In this document: one piece after another, positions 7,873 through 15,342 of the stretch
How positions within the stretch are numbered: the first letter of the stretch is position 1
Layout: each line of letters begins with the position of its first letter
NCBI RefSeq assembly: GCF_000467105.1
Contig: NZ_BATI01000005.1
Coordinates: 62,001 to 126,000 of the forward strand
DNA length: 64,000 bases
Source: Aquipseudomonas alcaligenes NBRC 14159
GTDB taxonomy: Bacteria; Pseudomonadota; Gammaproteobacteria; Pseudomonadales; Pseudomonadaceae
Direction of reading: 5' to 3'
Made by a program: the position numbers and the translations under genes
Notes under the pieces: model-generated
What the model saw: the letters and a program-made list of their open reading frames with translations, nothing else
Told to the model about the DNA's origin: nothing
Database searches by the model: none

Positions 7873-9381
7873 ATGGAAACGCTGAATTTCTTGATGCAGG
7901 GCTTCGACGTGGCCACCCGGCCGGTCAACCTGCTGGTGGCGCTGTTCGGCGCCTTCGTCGGCACCGTGGTCGGCCTGCTGCCGGGCCTGGGCCCGATCAA
8001 CGGCGTGGCGATCCTGCTACCGCTGGCCTTCGCCCTTGGCCTGCCGCCGGAGACCGCGCTGATCCTGCTGGCCGCCGTGTACCTGGGCTGTGAGTACGGC
8101 GGGCGCATCTCGGCCATCCTGCTCAACGTGCCGGGCGACGCCGCAGCCATCATGACCACCCTCGACGGCTACCCGCTGGCGCGCCAGGGTAAGGGCGGCA
8201 TCGCCCTGTCGCTGTCGGCCATGAGCTCGTTCATCGGCAGCACCATCGCCACCATCGGCGTCGTCCTGTTCGCGCCGATCCTGGCCAACTGGGCGGTGGC
8301 CTTCGGCCCGGCCGAGTACTTCGTGCTGATGGTGTTCGCCATCGCCTGCCTGGGCGGCATGGTCGGCGACAAGCCGGTGAAGACCCTGCTCGCCGCGCTG
8401 ATCGGCCTGGGCCTGGCCACGGTCGGGGTGGACGCCACCACCGGGGTGTACCGCTTCACCTTCGACAGCGTCGGCCTGTCCGACGGCATCCAGTTCGTCA
8501 TCGTGGTAATCGGCCTGTTCAGCGTCAGCGAGGTGCTGCTGATGCTCGAACACACCACCAGCGGGCAGAAGGCGGTCAAGGCCAGCGGGCGCATGCTGTT
8601 CAACTTCAAGGAGTTCGCTTCAGTCTGGTGGACCACCCTGCGCAGCTCGCTGGCCGGCTTCGTCATCGGCGTGCTGCCGGGCGCCGGCGCAACCATCGCC
8701 AGCGCCATCACCTACATGAGCGAAAAGCGCATGGCCGGCACCAACGGCCGCTTCGGCGACGGCGACCTGCGCGGCGTGGCGGCACCGGAGGCGGCCAACA
8801 ACGCCTCGGCCTGCGGCTCGCTGATCCCCATGCTGACCCTCGGCGTGCCGGGCTCGGGCACCACCGCGGTGATGATCGGCGCCCTGACCCTGTACAACAT
8901 CACCCCCGGCCCGCTGCTGTTCGAGCAGCAGCCGGACGTGGTCTGGGGCCTGATCGCCTCGCTGTTCATCGGCAACGTCATCCTGCTGGCGATGAACATC
9001 CCGCTGGTCGGCCTGTTCGCCCGCATGCTCAGCGTGCCGAGCTGGATCCTGGTTCCGGCGATCACCATCGTCAGCCTGGTCGGCGTGTACGCTGTGCACA
9101 GCACCACCTTCGACCTGGTGCTGATGATCGGCCTCGGCGTGTTCGGCTACCTGCTGCGCAAGATGGACTTCCCGCTGTCGGCGCTGATCCTCGGCTTCGT
9201 CCTCGGCGAGCTGATGGAATCCAACCTGCGCCGCGCCCTGTCGATCAGCAACGGTGACCTGGCGATCCTCTGGTCCAGCCCGATCACCGTGGCGCTGTGG
9301 GGCCTGGCCCTGCTGATGCTGGCCCTGCCCGGCCTGCGTTGGCTGCGCAAGCGCCGCTCGCTGCGTGCCGCGCATGCCTAA
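7873..9381 (+). CDS. tctA: Tripartite tricarboxylate transporter large subunit TctA
   Basis: This 502-residue integral membrane protein has about twelve hydrophobic segments. It carries the family signature GLLPGLGPINGVAILLPL near residues 34-51, YGGRISAILLNVPGDAAA near 75-95, and the repeated GVLPGAGATIASAI in the second half. The second copy reflects the internal duplication known for TctA. It is the sodium- or proton-coupled translocation subunit and works with TctB and the periplasmic TctC. The start is fixed by one-base spacing to tctB; the end overlaps the next gene by 8 bases. Hydrophobicity, length (~500) and context all agree. Confidence 0.94.
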   Translation: METLNFLMQGFDVATRPVNLLVALFGAFVGTVVGLLPGLGPINGVAILLPLAFALGLPPETALILLAAVYLGCEYGGRISAILLNVPGDAAAIMTTLDGYPLARQGKGGIALSLSAMSSFIGSTIATIGVVLFAPILANWAVAFGPAEYFVLMVFAIACLGGMVGDKPVKTLLAALIGLGLATVGVDATTGVYRFTFDSVGLSDGIQFVIVVIGLFSVSEVLLMLEHTTSGQKAVKASGRMLFNFKEFASVWWTTLRSSLAGFVIGVLPGAGATIASAITYMSEKRMAGTNGRFGDGDLRGVAAPEAANNASACGSLIPMLTLGVPGSGTTAVMIGALTLYNITPGPLLFEQQPDVVWGLIASLFIGNVILLAMNIPLVGLFARMLSVPSWILVPAITIVSLVGVYAVHSTTFDLVLMIGLGVFGYLLRKMDFPLSALILGFVLGELMESNLRRALSISNGDLAILWSSPITVALWGLALLMLALPGLRWLRKRRSLRAAHA

Positions 9382-10390
9382 GTGGTGGCTCACGCCGCTG
9401 GCCGGTGCGGCCGGCGGTACCCTGGCCAGCCTGATCGGCTGGCCTTTGCCGTGGATGGTCGGCTCCCTGCTGGCGGTGATCCTGCTGCGCTGCCTGGGCG
9501 GCCTGGACCTGCGCGAAGTGCCCGGCGCACGCAAGGGCGGGCAGTGGCTGGTCGGCACCGGCATCGGCCTGCACTTCAGCCCGGCGGTGCTGGAGCAGGT
9601 GCTGACCCACGGCGGCCTGTTGCTGGCCGGCGCCCTGCTCACCAGCCTCACCAGCCTGATCGGCATCGCCCTGCTGCGCGCCGCCGGCCACGACCGCGCC
9701 ACTGCCTTCTTCGCCAGCATGCCCGGCGGCGCCAGCGAGATGGTCAACCTCGGCCAGCGCAACGGTGCCCAGGCCGGCGAGGTCGCGGCCGGGCAGAGCC
9801 TGCGCCTGCTCCTGGTCGTGCTGCTGGTACCGGCGCTGTTCCAGTGGTGGCTGGGCGCCGCGCCGGCCCTGGCGCAAACGCATGGCCACAGCCAGCCCCT
9901 GGCGCTGGCCGCGCTGCTGGCCGGTGGTGCACTGCTGGCCCTGCTCGGCCAGCGCCTGCGCCAGCCCAACCCCTGGCTGCTCGGACCGATCCTGTTCGCC
10001 GCCGCCGGCGCGGTCTGGCTGGACCAGCCACTGAGCCTGCCACCCGGGACCAGCGAGCTGGGCCAGTGGCTGATCGGCAGCGCCCTGGGCTGCCACTTCA
10101 GCCGCGAGTTCTTCCGCCGCGCACCGCGCTTCCTCGCCCTGGTACTGGGCGCCACGCTGCTGGCCATGTGCGCCGCCGCCCTGGCCGCCGAGGCCCTCGG
10201 CTGGCTGGGCGCGCTGGATCAGCGCTCGCTGATGCTGGGCATGATGCCCGGCGGTATCGCCGAGCTGAGCCTGACCGCCGAGGCCCTGGCGCTGTCGGTG
10301 CCGCTGATCACCGGGCTGCAGGTGCTGCGCCTGATGTGCGTGCTGTTCCTCGCCGAACCGGCCTTCCGCCTGTGGCAGAGACAGCGCTGA
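9374..10390 (+). CDS. AbrB-family membrane protein (AmoA-like, duplicated)
   Basis: This 338-residue protein has 9-11 hydrophobic segments and an evident internal duplication: WLVGTGIGLHFSPAVL in the first half is echoed by WLIGSALGCHFSREFF in the second. It belongs to the family labelled AbrB in databases, a name shared with an unrelated DNA-binding protein; members have been called putative ammonia monooxygenases but look like transporters. The ATG at 9374 overlaps the end of tctA; a GTG at 9365 is an alternative start. Co-transcription with tctA suggests a role in handling the same or related organic acids, but that is inference. Confidence 0.8.
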   Translation: MPKWWLTPLAGAAGGTLASLIGWPLPWMVGSLLAVILLRCLGGLDLREVPGARKGGQWLVGTGIGLHFSPAVLEQVLTHGGLLLAGALLTSLTSLIGIALLRAAGHDRATAFFASMPGGASEMVNLGQRNGAQAGEVAAGQSLRLLLVVLLVPALFQWWLGAAPALAQTHGHSQPLALAALLAGGALLALLGQRLRQPNPWLLGPILFAAAGAVWLDQPLSLPPGTSELGQWLIGSALGCHFSREFFRRAPRFLALVLGATLLAMCAAALAAEALGWLGALDQRSLMLGMMPGGIAELSLTAEALALSVPLITGLQVLRLMCVLFLAEPAFRLWQRQR

Positions 10391-10421
10391 ACCGTCTGTC
10401 GGCACCCCGCAAAAAAGCCTG

Positions 10422-10452
10422 TTGACCTCAAGTCAACTTGAACTCGTAGAGT
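10422..10452 (+). promoter_or_regulatory. MerR/SoxR-type promoter with 19-bp spacer
   Basis: A -35 element TTGACC (10422-10427) and a -10 element TAGAGT (10447-10452) are separated by 19 bp, the long spacing typical of MerR-family-activated promoters. Between them lies a dyad, TCAAGT (10428-10433) and ACTTGA (10436-10441). The 18 bases from 10426 match the SoxR box CCTCAAGTTAACTTGAGG at 15 positions. It drives the DUF2938-flavodoxin-DUF2798 operon, whose first ATG is at 10489. The activator gene is not in the window. Confidence 0.75.
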
Positions 10453-10488
10453 CGTTTCAACCCCCTGAACGACTCCTGCGAGGTTCCC

Positions 10489-10968
10489 ATGCACGACATC
10501 CTGCTGCTCACCGCCATCGGCGCCGGCGCCACCCTGGTGATGGACGCCTGGCTGCTGCTTTTGAACAAATGCGGCATCCCCACCCTCAACTTCGCCTTTA
10601 TCGGCCGCTGGGTCGGCCATCTGCCACGCGGCCAGGTGATGCACGCGGCCATTGCCCGCTCCGCGCCCATCCGTGGCGAACGGGCCCTCGGCTGGGCGAT
10701 GCACTACGCCACTGGCATCGCCTTCGCCGCCCTGCTGCTGGCCCTCACCGGCCCGTCCTGGGCGGCCGCCCCCAGCCTGCTGCCGGCACTGGCCCTGGGC
10801 ATCGCCACCGTCGCCGTGCCGCTGCTGCTGATCCAGCCGGCCATGGGCGCCGGCATCGCCTCGTCGAAAACCCCAACGCCGCTGCGCAACTGCCTGCGCA
10901 GCATCGCCAACCACGGCGTGTTCGGCCTCGGCCTGTACCTGAGCGCCGCGCTGATCGCCGCCCTGTAA
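10489..10968 (+). CDS. DUF2938 family membrane protein
   Basis: This 159-residue protein has four predicted membrane helices (about 5-25, 70-88, 92-115, 135-157). Its conserved features fit DUF2938: a start of the ATLVMDAWLLLLNKCGIP type, the segment FIGRWVGHLPRG, an HYATGIAFA helix and PAMGAGIASSKTP. The function of this family is unknown. It is the first gene behind the MerR/SoxR-type promoter and is followed after 14 bases by a flavodoxin-like gene. The operon suggests a link to redox-cycling or quinone stress, with this protein in the inner membrane. That role is inferred from the promoter and neighbours only. Confidence 0.8.
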   Translation: MHDILLLTAIGAGATLVMDAWLLLLNKCGIPTLNFAFIGRWVGHLPRGQVMHAAIARSAPIRGERALGWAMHYATGIAFAALLLALTGPSWAAAPSLLPALALGIATVAVPLLLIQPAMGAGIASSKTPTPLRNCLRSIANHGVFGLGLYLSAALIAAL

Positions 10969-10982
10969 ACGGAGTCATCGTC

Positions 10983-11570
10983 ATGCACCGCATCGCCATC
11001 CTGTACCACAGCGCCCACGGCCACACCGAACACATCGCCCGCTGCATCGGTGACGGCATCCAGCAGGTCGCCGGCCTACAGACCGACCTGTTGCAGGCCC
11101 AGGACCTGCTCGCGCGTCCCGAAGACCTGCTTGCCTACGACGGCCTGATCCTCGGCTCGCCCACCTACCTCGGCGGCGTCTCGGCACCGCTCAAGGCGCT
11201 GATGGACGCCACCGGCGGCCTGTGGCGCCAGCAGCGCCTGCGCGGCAAGCTGGCGGCCGGCTTCACCGTGTCGGCGCTGCCGGCCGGCGACAAGCAGTCC
11301 ACCCTGCTGTCGATGTTCACCTTCTGTATGCAGCACGGCATGCTCTGGGTCGGCAACCCGATCCTGCCCGAGCAGCACCAGGGCGTGCCCTATGACGAAG
11401 CGGCCAACCGCCTGGGCTCCTGGTCCGGGCTGATGGCCCAGGCGGACAAGGCCTCGCCCGGCCACGCCTTCGCCCCCGGCGATATCAAGACGGCGCGCCT
11501 GTTCGGCCAGCACTTCGCCCACACCCTGCTGCGCCTGCACGCCGGCACCAGCCTGGAGCGCGCCGGATGA
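10983..11570 (+). CDS. Flavodoxin-like NAD(P)H:quinone oxidoreductase (WrbA-like)
   Basis: This 195-residue cytoplasmic flavoprotein begins RIAILYHSAHGHTEHIARCI, in which YHSAHGHTE is the FMN-phosphate loop of the flavodoxin fold. GSPTYLGGVSAPLKALMDAT near residues 60-79 is the second FMN loop typical of WrbA-type reductases. These enzymes make two-electron reductions of quinones and so avoid semiquinone radicals. A CGGAG ribosome site lies upstream, and the gene overlaps the next one by four bases (ATGA), so the two are coupled. Placement behind a SoxR-like box agrees with a response to redox-active compounds. The exact substrate is not known. Confidence 0.85.
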   Translation: MHRIAILYHSAHGHTEHIARCIGDGIQQVAGLQTDLLQAQDLLARPEDLLAYDGLILGSPTYLGGVSAPLKALMDATGGLWRQQRLRGKLAAGFTVSALPAGDKQSTLLSMFTFCMQHGMLWVGNPILPEQHQGVPYDEAANRLGSWSGLMAQADKASPGHAFAPGDIKTARLFGQHFAHTLLRLHAGTSLERAG

Positions 11571-11794
11571 TCCCGCCCAGGTACGCCCCGCAGCTGTTCG
11601 CCCTGATCCTCTCCGGCCTGATGTCGTTGCTGGTCTCGGCTATCGCCACCCTGCGCGCCAGCGGGCTGGGGCCGCCGTTCATCGACATCTGGCTGGGCGC
11701 CTGGCTGACGGCCTGGCTGTTCGCCTTCCCGACCGTGCTGCTGGTAGCGCCGCTGACCCAGCGCCTGGTGCGGTTGCTGGTGCGCCAGGGCTGA
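11567..11794 (+). CDS. DUF2798 family small membrane protein
   Basis: This 75-residue protein has two membrane helices (about 9-28 and 40-62) joined by a short loop. Features of DUF2798 include FALILSGLMSLLVS in the first helix, the IDIWLGAWLTAW segment and a PLTQRLVRLL end. It starts inside the stop codon of the flavodoxin gene (ATGA overlap), so it is the last gene of the SoxR-box operon. The function of DUF2798 is unknown; these proteins are often found next to redox or multidrug genes. An inner-membrane location is likely. Confidence 0.78.
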   Translation: MIPPRYAPQLFALILSGLMSLLVSAIATLRASGLGPPFIDIWLGAWLTAWLFAFPTVLLVAPLTQRLVRLLVRQG

Positions 11795-11800
11795 AGCCGA

Positions 11801-11820
11801 TGGCACGCTACCGCGTGCCA
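11801..11820. terminator. Hairpin between convergent DUF2798 and SDR genes
   Basis: GGCACGC (11802-11808) pairs with GCGTGCC (11813-11819) around a TACC loop. It sits between the ends of two convergent genes, as expected of a shared terminator, though no clear T-run is present on the plus strand. Confidence 0.45.
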
Positions 11821-11827
11821 CAGCCTT

Positions 11828-12571
11828 TCAGCGCAGGGTGTAACCCTTGTCCACCACCCAGTCCTGGCCATACACGCCACGGGCGCCCTGGGACAGCTGG
11901 AACAGCACCACCTCGGCCACCACCGCGGCGCTGAGGAACTCGCCATCCACCAGGCGCGCATTGACCTCGCTGGCCACACCGGCCAGCGCCTCATCCGGCA
12001 GGCCCAGGCTGTTCCAGATCGGCGTGGCCGTCGGCCCCGGCGACACCAGGTTCAGGCGCACACCTTCGCCGGCATGCTCCAGCGCCAGGCTGCGCACCAG
12101 CGCGGACAGCGCCGCCTTGCTGGCGATGTAGGCGCCCAGGCCGACGAAGCCGAGCTGGCGCAGGAAGGTGCTGATGAACACCACCGACGCCGGCTGTGCC
12201 AGCTGCGCCTTCAATGCGTAGAAGGTGTTCACCGCGCCGGCACCGTTGACCCGCCACTGCGCCTCGAACGCCTGCAGATCACTGCCCGGCGCCAACCGGG
12301 CGATGCCCGCATTGGGCACCAGATAGTGCACCTCGCCCAGCTCGGCGGCACGCGCCGCCAGGGCGTGTAGCGACGCCTCGCGGGTCACGTCGCCCTCCAG
12401 CCAGTGCAGATGCTGGGGATAGCGCTGCAGCAGCAGCGCCAGTTCGCCCAGGCTGCGCGACATGGCCAGCACCCCTGCGCCACGCTCAAGCAACTGCTCA
12501 CACACGGCCAGACCGATACCGGAACTGGCGCCCGTCACCACCGCCAGGCGCTGTTCAAATTCATTGTTCAT
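11828..12571 (-). CDS. Short-chain dehydrogenase/reductase
   Basis: I use the ATG at 12571, which has GAGG 7 bases upstream; a GTG one codon earlier is less likely. The 247-residue protein is a classical SDR. It has the cofactor loop TGASSGIG near residues 15-22, the NAG motif (VPNAGIARL) near 87-95, the catalytic YIASK (Tyr and Lys) near 149-153 and SPGPTATP after it. The basic/serine context after the glycine loop (AMSRSLGE) suggests NADP(H) preference. The substrate is unknown. It lies downstream of a glycine-zipper gene on the same strand with a GC hairpin between them, so the two may not be fully co-transcribed. Confidence 0.82.
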   Translation of the reverse strand: MNNEFEQRLAVVTGASSGIGLAVCEQLLERGAGVLAMSRSLGELALLLQRYPQHLHWLEGDVTREASLHALAARAAELGEVHYLVPNAGIARLAPGSDLQAFEAQWRVNGAGAVNTFYALKAQLAQPASVVFISTFLRQLGFVGLGAYIASKAALSALVRSLALEHAGEGVRLNLVSPGPTATPIWNSLGLPDEALAGVASEVNARLVDGEFLSAAVVAEVVLFQLSQGARGVYGQDWVVDKGYTLR

Positions 12572-12602
12572 CACTTACCTCGAAAACCGGGAAGAAGGGG
12601 CC

Positions 12603-12623
12603 GCTCCGGGCCTGGCCCGGAGC
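12603..12623 (-). terminator. GC-rich hairpin between glycine-zipper and SDR genes
   Basis: The arms GCTCCGGGC and GCCCGGAGC are perfectly complementary around a 3-base loop. On the minus strand the hairpin is followed by CCCCTTCTTCCC rather than a T-run, so it is a weak or partial terminator ahead of the SDR gene. Confidence 0.45.
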
Positions 12624-12633
12624 GCCGTCAGGA

Positions 12634-12981
12634 TCAATGGGGATAGAGCCGGCCCTGGCGCAGGTCGACCTGCTGACCACGCTCGAAGCGCCGCTGCGGC
12701 GAGCGCACCCAGCGCTCCTCACCCGCCTCGTCACGCACCCGGTAGGCGGTGCCACTCTGCCCGCTGGCGCGCTGCACCTGCGCCCCGGACCAGCCACCCA
12801 CCGCTACACCCACCAGAGCGCCGACCGGCCCACCGGCCGCAGCGCCGACCATCAGCCCGGTCAGCCCACCGAAACCGGTGCCGACCGCGTTTTCTTCCCG
12901 CTCCGCCACCACCTCGGCGGCCTGGAGGGATTGCATGGCCAACAGGCCGGTTGTGATAGCAAGCAAGGCAAGGCGTTTCAT
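12634..12981 (-). CDS. Secreted glycine-zipper protein
   Basis: This 115-residue protein has a signal peptide (LALLAITTGLLAMQSLQA, cleavage after AQ/A) and no lipobox cysteine. A glycine-zipper region, roughly residues 33-70, repeats small residues in a GxxxG rhythm (GFGGLTGLMVGAAAGG, then GALVGVAVGG). Such segments form membrane-associated helices in envelope proteins. The C-terminal third is charged (RDEAGEERWVRSPQRRFERG). The function is unknown; an envelope location is likely. It is transcribed away from the GNAT-Rnk gene and ahead of the SDR gene. Confidence 0.65.
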   Translation of the reverse strand: MKRLALLAITTGLLAMQSLQAAEVVAEREENAVGTGFGGLTGLMVGAAAGGPVGALVGVAVGGWSGAQVQRASGQSGTAYRVRDEAGEERWVRSPQRRFERGQQVDLRQGRLYPH

Positions 12982-13337
12982 CTGAGTACTCCTGAGTTGG
13001 GCATTGCGCCTGGAGTTACTCAGCTTTCGTGCCAGATATTTTCCTATTTAATTTCAATGACTTGATGAAATAACAAGTCGTCATGACAACGATGATTCGT
13101 GGTCGATAAGACATTCGGCGAGGTCGAAGTGACAGCGATGTGGCAGTGAGGGGCACCGATGCAAAAGGGATGTTTTGGCCCCTTACGAGTTCAGGTTCGA
13201 CAGCGCCTTGGCCTCCTCGAACTTCCCAGGCCATTCGGCATTCCCCGCGTTATGTCTTAAGATGGCGGGCTGCCGAAAGAACCGTCATGGCCGTAGCCAT
13301 GAAGGGCTTTCATTCTTTACAGACACGTGTGGTGAAG
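12982..13337. other. 356-bp spacer upstream of the GNAT-Rnk gene
   Basis: This divergent spacer must hold promoters for the glycine-zipper gene and the GNAT-Rnk gene, and it is less GC-rich than its surroundings around 13016-13110. I find no convincing small gene, hairpin or operator in it. An open frame joined to the GNAT gene extends back to 13140, but it lacks family-like sequence and a ribosome site. Confidence 0.5.
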
Positions 13338-14249
13338 ATGAACAAGCCTTTCATTTCGCTGTGCCCTGAAATTACTCGGGCACACGCGCTGAAGCTGATG
13401 GACTGGTTGGAAGATGAGCGCGTCACCTGCTACCTGAGCGATTCGCGTCATACCTCCCGCTTCATCGAGCAAGCCATCGATCGTACTCAGCTACCGATCC
13501 TGACTCATCTGTTCAACCGCGGCGGCCGATTCTTCATGGCCTACGACCGACATGACGCTCCGGTGGGCTTTGTCCGTCTGATCAAGACCGGCGCACAGTG
13601 CGAAATCGTCCTGGTCATCGGAGACAGCGACACATGGGGCCGCAACCTTGGCACCAGCACCCTCCGCGAAGGCATGAAACTGGCGTTTCTCGACATGCGG
13701 GCCGAAAAGCTAATCGCCAAGATCCACCCGGATAACGTGCGCTCGCTCAAAGCCTTTCTGCGCAGCGGCTTTCTGCTTGAGAGCGAATCGCCTGCATTGA
13801 AGTCATTTTCCATGACGGCAGGGCGCTATCTCGAGCTCTTGCGCGAGGGTGCCGCTGGCGACTCCGGCAGGATCTACATCACTGAAATCGACAAATCCAG
13901 GCTCGAGAGCCTGATCGCACTCGAGCAGGGCCCGGCCGTTGTTGAGCTCGAACACGAGCTTGAACGGGCCATTGTCGTCAAGCCGCAGCAGGTGGCGCGC
14001 AATGTCGTTACGATGAACTCCAGGGCCTTGCTGCAGCTGGACGAAGAAGAGCTCGAAGTGGCCTTGGTCTACCCGGAAGACGCGGACACCAACGCCGGGA
14101 AGCATTCCGTGTGTTCCGACATCGGTGCTGCCATCCTCGGCTATCAGGAAGGGGACGCCATCGACTGGCGTATTGCTGATCGGACCTGCCGGATTGCCAT
14201 CAGAAAAGTGCTTTACCAGCCGGAGGCTGCAGGCCATTTCCACCTCTGA
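13338..14249 (+). CDS. GNAT acetyltransferase fused to Rnk-type regulator domain
   Basis: I start at the ATG at 13338, where family-like sequence begins. The 303-residue product has two parts. Residues 1-165 are a GNAT domain, with the acetyl-CoA loop region WGRNLGTSTLREG and the HPDNVRSLKAFLRSGF helix-strand typical of GNAT C-terminal halves. Residues 170-303 resemble Rnk, a nucleoside-diphosphate-kinase regulator of the GreA/GreB C-terminal fold: IYITEIDKSRLESL, VTMNSRALLQL, and the closing GAAILGYQEGDAIDW. Rnk-like domains bind RNA polymerase. The fusion suggests acetylation of a target near the transcription machinery. Alternative starts exist at 13299 and 13140. It is followed by a repeat-rich non-coding block. 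Confidence 0.78.
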   Translation: MNKPFISLCPEITRAHALKLMDWLEDERVTCYLSDSRHTSRFIEQAIDRTQLPILTHLFNRGGRFFMAYDRHDAPVGFVRLIKTGAQCEIVLVIGDSDTWGRNLGTSTLREGMKLAFLDMRAEKLIAKIHPDNVRSLKAFLRSGFLLESESPALKSFSMTAGRYLELLREGAAGDSGRIYITEIDKSRLESLIALEQGPAVVELEHELERAIVVKPQQVARNVVTMNSRALLQLDEEELEVALVYPEDADTNAGKHSVCSDIGAAILGYQEGDAIDWRIADRTCRIAIRKVLYQPEAAGHFHL

Positions 14250-14371
14250 TTGCACTCTTGGCTCGCGCTCAGAACCAATTGGGGACAGACCACGCTTTAT
14301 CCGAAGCGAAGGCTCTAGGTCGCAACACTTTCCTCGGCTGAAGCTACAGGTTTCGCCCTGCACGGCGAGTC

Positions 14372-14401
14372 ACTTTCTCTTTGCGCGCGCAAAGAGAAAG
14401 T
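14372..14401. repeat. 30-bp perfect palindrome at the left end of the composite element
   Basis: The 15-base arm ACTTTCTCTTTGCGC at 14372-14386 is followed directly by its exact reverse complement to 14401. The centre is GCGCGC. The right end of the element has a diverged counterpart, with arms GGTTCCTTTTGG (about 14928-14939) and CCAAAAGGAACC. Confidence 0.85.
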
Positions 14402-14697
14402 AACCAAAGAGAAAGCGCGCCCGGCATCCGGGTCTGGCCTGCGGCCAGACTTCCCTCGCTCCGGTGCTGCTCCGGGGGCCGGCTTACAAGGGCCATCCTT
14501 GGCCCTTTAAGCCTCTCGCCGCATACCTGCGGCTCGTCCCCCTGCGCAACCCCTCCACTCGGCCTCCTGACGGGGTTCGGGCTCCGAGTTGCCTGATGGC
14601 TTTTACTGGCGCTGCGCGCATTGATCGTTCCCATGCCCCGCGTCCATTCGTTGTTTTGTACGGGCCGGCAGCTCTGTGACGAGGAGCGTACGGGATT

Positions 14698-14722
14698 AGC
14701 TCCCACGCAGAGCGTGGGAGCT
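14698..14722. repeat. REP-like hairpin inside the composite element
   Basis: AGCTCCCACGC (14698-14708) and GCGTGGGAGCT (14712-14722) form a perfect 11-bp stem with an AGA loop. The CTCCCACGC...GCGTGGGAG core is a palindrome type commonly met between pseudomonad genes. It lies in the central spacer between the two inverted copies. Confidence 0.75.
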
Positions 14723-15023
14723 GGAGAAGACACATGACTGTCAGGCAGCTCCAAACGCCCCTTCAGGAGGGTGAGCGGAATCGTTGCGTAGAGGGGTGAG
14801 CCGCATGGATGCGGCGAAAGGCTTAAAGGGCCAGGGACGGCCCTTGTAAGCCGACCCTCGGAGTGACGATGGAGTGAACGAACCCGGAGCAAAGCGTAGG
14901 GCCGGATGGCGGGGCAAGCCCTTTTGGTTCCTTTTGGGGCGACTGCCAAAAGGAACCCGCCCAGCAGGGCGGAACTGAAGCATCAAGCAACGCGAGAATC
15001 AGCAGCGGCACGAAACCAGAGCC

Positions 15024-15074
15024 CCTCTCCCCTACGCGGGCCGCCCCGCCCCTCTCCCGTAAACGGGAGAGGGG
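15024..15074. repeat. CCCTCTCCC-type hairpin repeat before the VF530 gene
   Basis: CCCCTCTCCCGT (15049-15060) and ACGGGAGAGGGG (15063-15074) form a 12-bp stem with an AA loop. A partial unit (CCCCTCTCCCC) precedes it near 15022. The same palindrome family recurs at 48584-48605, 48644-48669 and 50875-50896. Confidence 0.75.
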
Positions 15075-15124
15075 AGTTACAGTGCCCCGCTCCAACTCCC
15101 CCGCCAGCCCTGAGCAAAAAAACG

Positions 15125-15334
15125 ATGAGCAACGACCCTCTCCATGGCCTGACCCTGAAAGCCATCCTCCAGGCCCTGGTCGACAAACACGGCTGGGAGC
15201 GCCTCGGCCAGCTCATCGCCATCCGCTGCTTCACCCACGACCCCAGCATCGAATCCAGCCTCAAGTTCCTGCGCAAAACGCCCTGGGCGCGGGAAAAGGT
15301 GGAAGCGCTCTATATCAAGGACATCGCCCGCTAG
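15125..15334 (+). CDS. VF530 / DUF2132 family small DNA-binding protein
   Basis: This 69-residue protein begins at the ATG at 15125. It carries the family pattern [16 protein letters not shown] near the start, [14 protein letters not shown] in the middle, and [22 protein letters not shown] with YIKDIA at the end. Members of the VF530 family bind double-stranded DNA; their role is not settled. The gene is isolated between repeat hairpins and a convergent binding-protein gene whose stop is only 9 bases away. A longer frame runs upstream through repeat sequence but has no family-like content. Confidence 0.82.
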   Translation: MSNDPLHGLTLKAILQALVDKHGWERLGQLIAIRCFTHDPSIESSLKFLRKTPWAREKVEALYIKDIAR

Positions 15335-15342
15335 CGACGCGC

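Larger units (their letters stand above)
14350..14990. repeat. Composite element: two inverted copies of a ~230-bp repeat
   Basis: Sequence near 14370-14605 and the reverse complement of 14740-14975 align over most of their length. Shared landmarks are a terminal dyad followed by AACCAAA, CGGCTTACAAGGGCC (14481-14495 and its complement at 14843-14857), GGCCCTTTAAGCCT, CGCCGCAT..GCGGCTC and CCTCCTGA. About 135 bases separate the copies. No credible gene is present; short open frames here look like chance. Dispersed repeats with this GAAAGTAACCAAA-type end are familiar from pseudomonad intergenic regions, which is recollection rather than a search result. Confidence 0.7.

Noticed and set aside
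9365..10390. AbrB label taken as the DNA-binding transition-state regulator
   Set aside because: The product is a polytopic membrane protein with an internal duplication; the name is shared with an unrelated small DNA-binding protein.
13140..13337. N-terminal extension of the GNAT-Rnk protein
   Set aside because: The frame is open, but the sequence is unlike GNAT proteins and lacks a ribosome site. The ATG at 13338 begins the recognisable domain.
14381..14986. Several 70-200 residue open frames in the composite repeat
   Set aside because: They overlap on both strands, follow the inverted repeat symmetry and have no domains.
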